DNA from: Daejeonella rubra
GTDB taxonomy: Bacteria; Bacteroidota; Bacteroidia; Sphingobacteriales; Sphingobacteriaceae
Direction: 5' to 3'
DNA: 35,815 nucleotides
Assembly: GCF_900103545.1 (NCBI RefSeq)
Contig: NZ_FNHH01000036.1
Location: forward strand, 1-35,815
Positions 34,597-35,815 of this stretch are shown piece after piece; within the stretch, counting starts at the first letter, position 1, and each line of letters opens with the position of its first letter. The translations under genes were made by a program, and so were the position numbers. The notes under the pieces are model-generated. The model had not been told where the DNA came from and ran no database searches. It saw only the letters and a list, made by a program, of their open reading frames with translations.

Positions 34597-35632
34597 TTAC
34601 CGCCAATTGTCCACACGCAGCATCTATATCTTTTCCGCGGCTTCTTCTGATATTGGTATTAATACCGCTTTTTCTCAGGTGTGCAGCAAAAGCCTCGATC
34701 TTGTCGATACCGGCATTCTCAAAGTCGGCAAAGCTAATAGGGTTATACTCAATGATGTTCACCTTACATGGGATATGTTTGCAAAATTTAACAAGCTCTT
34801 CCGCATCTGTAAGGTTATCATTGAATTCATTGAAGACAATGTATTCGTAGGTAACCGCGCTTTTTGTTTTCGAGTAAAAATATTTCAGAGCATCTGCCAA
34901 TGCTTTTAATGAATTTTGCTCATTGATAGGCATGATCGTATTACGTTTCTCGTCATTGGCAGCATGAAGAGAAAGTGCCAGATTGAACTTTACTTCATCA
35001 TCTCCCAGTTTTTTGATCATTTTTGCAATCCCAGCAGTTGAAACGGTTATTCGCTTCGAGGCCATATTCAGACCATCTTTTGCTGTGATCCGCTCAATCG
35101 ACTTGAGCACATTCGCATAGTTCAAAAGTGGCTCACCCATACCCATGTATACAATATTGCTTAATGGGATCTGATAGTTTTCTTTTGCCTGCTTATCGAT
35201 CAGAACTACCTGGTCATAGATCTCATCTGCATTCAAATTACGTTTACGATCCATATAGCCGGTGGCGCAAAACTTACAGGTCAGACTGCAGCCAACCTGC
35301 GAACTTACACAAGCCGTCATACGGTCGGTAGCCGGAATTAATACGCCCTCAATGATGTTATTATCAAAAAGCATGAAGGTGCTTTTGATGGTTTTATCAG
35401 AACTGAACTGCGACTGGTGTACTTTAACATTATTGATGCTGAAAGTTTCCTTTAATTTCTCTCTAAGGGATTTGGAGAGATTGCTCATTTCCTCAAAATC
35501 AGTACATGATTTTTCCCATAACCATTCATAAACCTGCTTAGCCCTGAAGGCCGGTTCAGCAATAGAAATGAAATGCTCCTTTAGCTTATCGGGTGATAAA
35601 CTGCGTATGTCTGTTTTTTGAGTAGGTTGCAT
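34589..35632 (-). CDS. rlmN: 23S rRNA (adenine-2503-C2)-methyltransferase / tRNA A37 methyltransferase RlmN
   Basis: Radical-SAM methyltransferase. The 4Fe-4S motif CxxxCxxC is CSLTCKFC (residues 115-122 from the ATG). The first methyl-carrier cysteine equivalent is in MTACVSSQVG (C108), and the second is near the C-terminus in DAACGQL. GMGEPLLNY and SLHAAND are also typical. The length of 347 aa is normal. I use the ATG at 35632; a TTG at 35641 in frame would add three residues but coincides with the -7-like TATTTTTG (35646 to 35639). Confidence 0.96.
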   Translation of the reverse strand: MQPTQKTDIRSLSPDKLKEHFISIAEPAFRAKQVYEWLWEKSCTDFEEMSNLSKSLREKLKETFSINNVKVHQSQFSSDKTIKSTFMLFDNNIIEGVLIPATDRMTACVSSQVGCSLTCKFCATGYMDRKRNLNADEIYDQVVLIDKQAKENYQIPLSNIVYMGMGEPLLNYANVLKSIERITAKDGLNMASKRITVSTAGIAKMIKKLGDDEVKFNLALSLHAANDEKRNTIMPINEQNSLKALADALKYFYSKTKSAVTYEYIVFNEFNDNLTDAEELVKFCKHIPCKVNIIEYNPISFADFENAGIDKIEAFAAHLRKSGINTNIRRSRGKDIDAACGQLAVKS

Positions 35633-35638
35633 TATTTG

Positions 35639-35646
35639 CAAAAATA
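35639..35646 (-). promoter_or_regulatory. Candidate -7 box of rlmN
   Basis: TATTTTTG on the minus strand matches TAnnTTTG; it is seven bases upstream of the ATG at 35632, so the transcript would be leaderless or nearly so. No -33 TTG is visible at the expected distance. Confidence 0.35.
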
Positions 35647-35815
35647 CTATTTTTTTTGCCTTTTGCCGTTGAGGTTTTCGTTACAATAGTGCAGGGCAGA
35701 CAAATCGGTATATTACACCTCGTCATTTCCTTTGGTCAATGAAAGAATATTTATTAGCTATTACTATTGTTGAAATGGGGGGTCCGGGGGGTGTTAATAA
35801 ACTAAAATCTTTGTG

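Noticed and set aside
35777..35791. Two G6 tracts separated by TCC, possible G-quadruplex
   Set aside because: Only two G runs are seen before the window region becomes AT-rich, so a stable intramolecular structure is not supported.

Overview
The window looks like a chromosomal segment of a Bacteroidota bacterium, most likely family Sphingobacteriaceae (Pedobacter/Mucilaginibacter-like). This is an inference from moderate-to-low GC, scarce Shine-Dalgarno sequences, TAnnTTTG-type -7 boxes, three Wzi/RemB-type outer-membrane proteins and the flavour of the housekeeping genes. I could not run any database search.

Layout. (1) 1-90: an imperfect ~24-bp tandem repeat that looks like the end of an insertion sequence and fuses into the start of the first gene. 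(2) 42-7128, plus strand: a nucleotide-sugar 4,6-dehydratase, a Wzi-family barrel, a small lipoprotein, a second Wzi-family barrel and a methyltransferase-like protein. (3) 7125-8234: a mobile island in which a Y1/HUH (RAYT-type) transposase gene is flanked by REP-like hairpins of opposite orientation on its two sides, all bracketed by two ~136-140-bp near-identical elements with terminal inverted repeats. (4) 8250-11637, minus strand: a Wzz/Wzc-like co-polymerase without a kinase domain and a Wza-like export protein. (5) 11827-13153, plus strand: a methyltransferase and a decayed SGNH hydrolase. (6) 13181-23382, minus strand: the biosynthetic operon, in transcription order flippase, GT2, epimerase, polymerase/ligase, GT4, O-acetyltransferase, GT4, DUF1972-type GT4 and WcaJ-type initiating phosphoglycosyltransferase. 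(7) 23512-25113, plus strand: a third Wzi/RemB-like barrel. (8) 25128-35632: the conserved flank with a zinc-ribbon methyltransferase, dxs, scpA, glyA, a LOV-like multi-PAS hybrid histidine kinase, a ComF-family protein and rlmN.

How it works together. Regions 2 and 4-7 make a nearly complete Wzy-dependent exopolysaccharide/capsule system. The WcaJ-type enzyme loads the first sugar phosphate on undecaprenyl phosphate, four glycosyltransferases extend it, the acetyltransferase decorates it, the dehydratase and epimerase provide modified nucleotide sugars, the flippase and polymerase move and polymerise the unit, the Wzz/Wza pair controls length and export, and the Wzi-like barrels probably hold or assemble polymer at the surface. 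No Wzc-type tyrosine kinase or Wzb-type phosphatase is in the window.

The most interesting non-textbook items are the RAYT/REP island inside paired MITE-like repeats, the wzi-lipoprotein-wzi cassette, the broken esterase whose nucleophile serine has become cysteine, the three tandem LOV-like PAS domains lacking the photoactive cysteine, and two genes (scpA, rlmN) whose apparent TTG start is really the end of a -7 promoter box.
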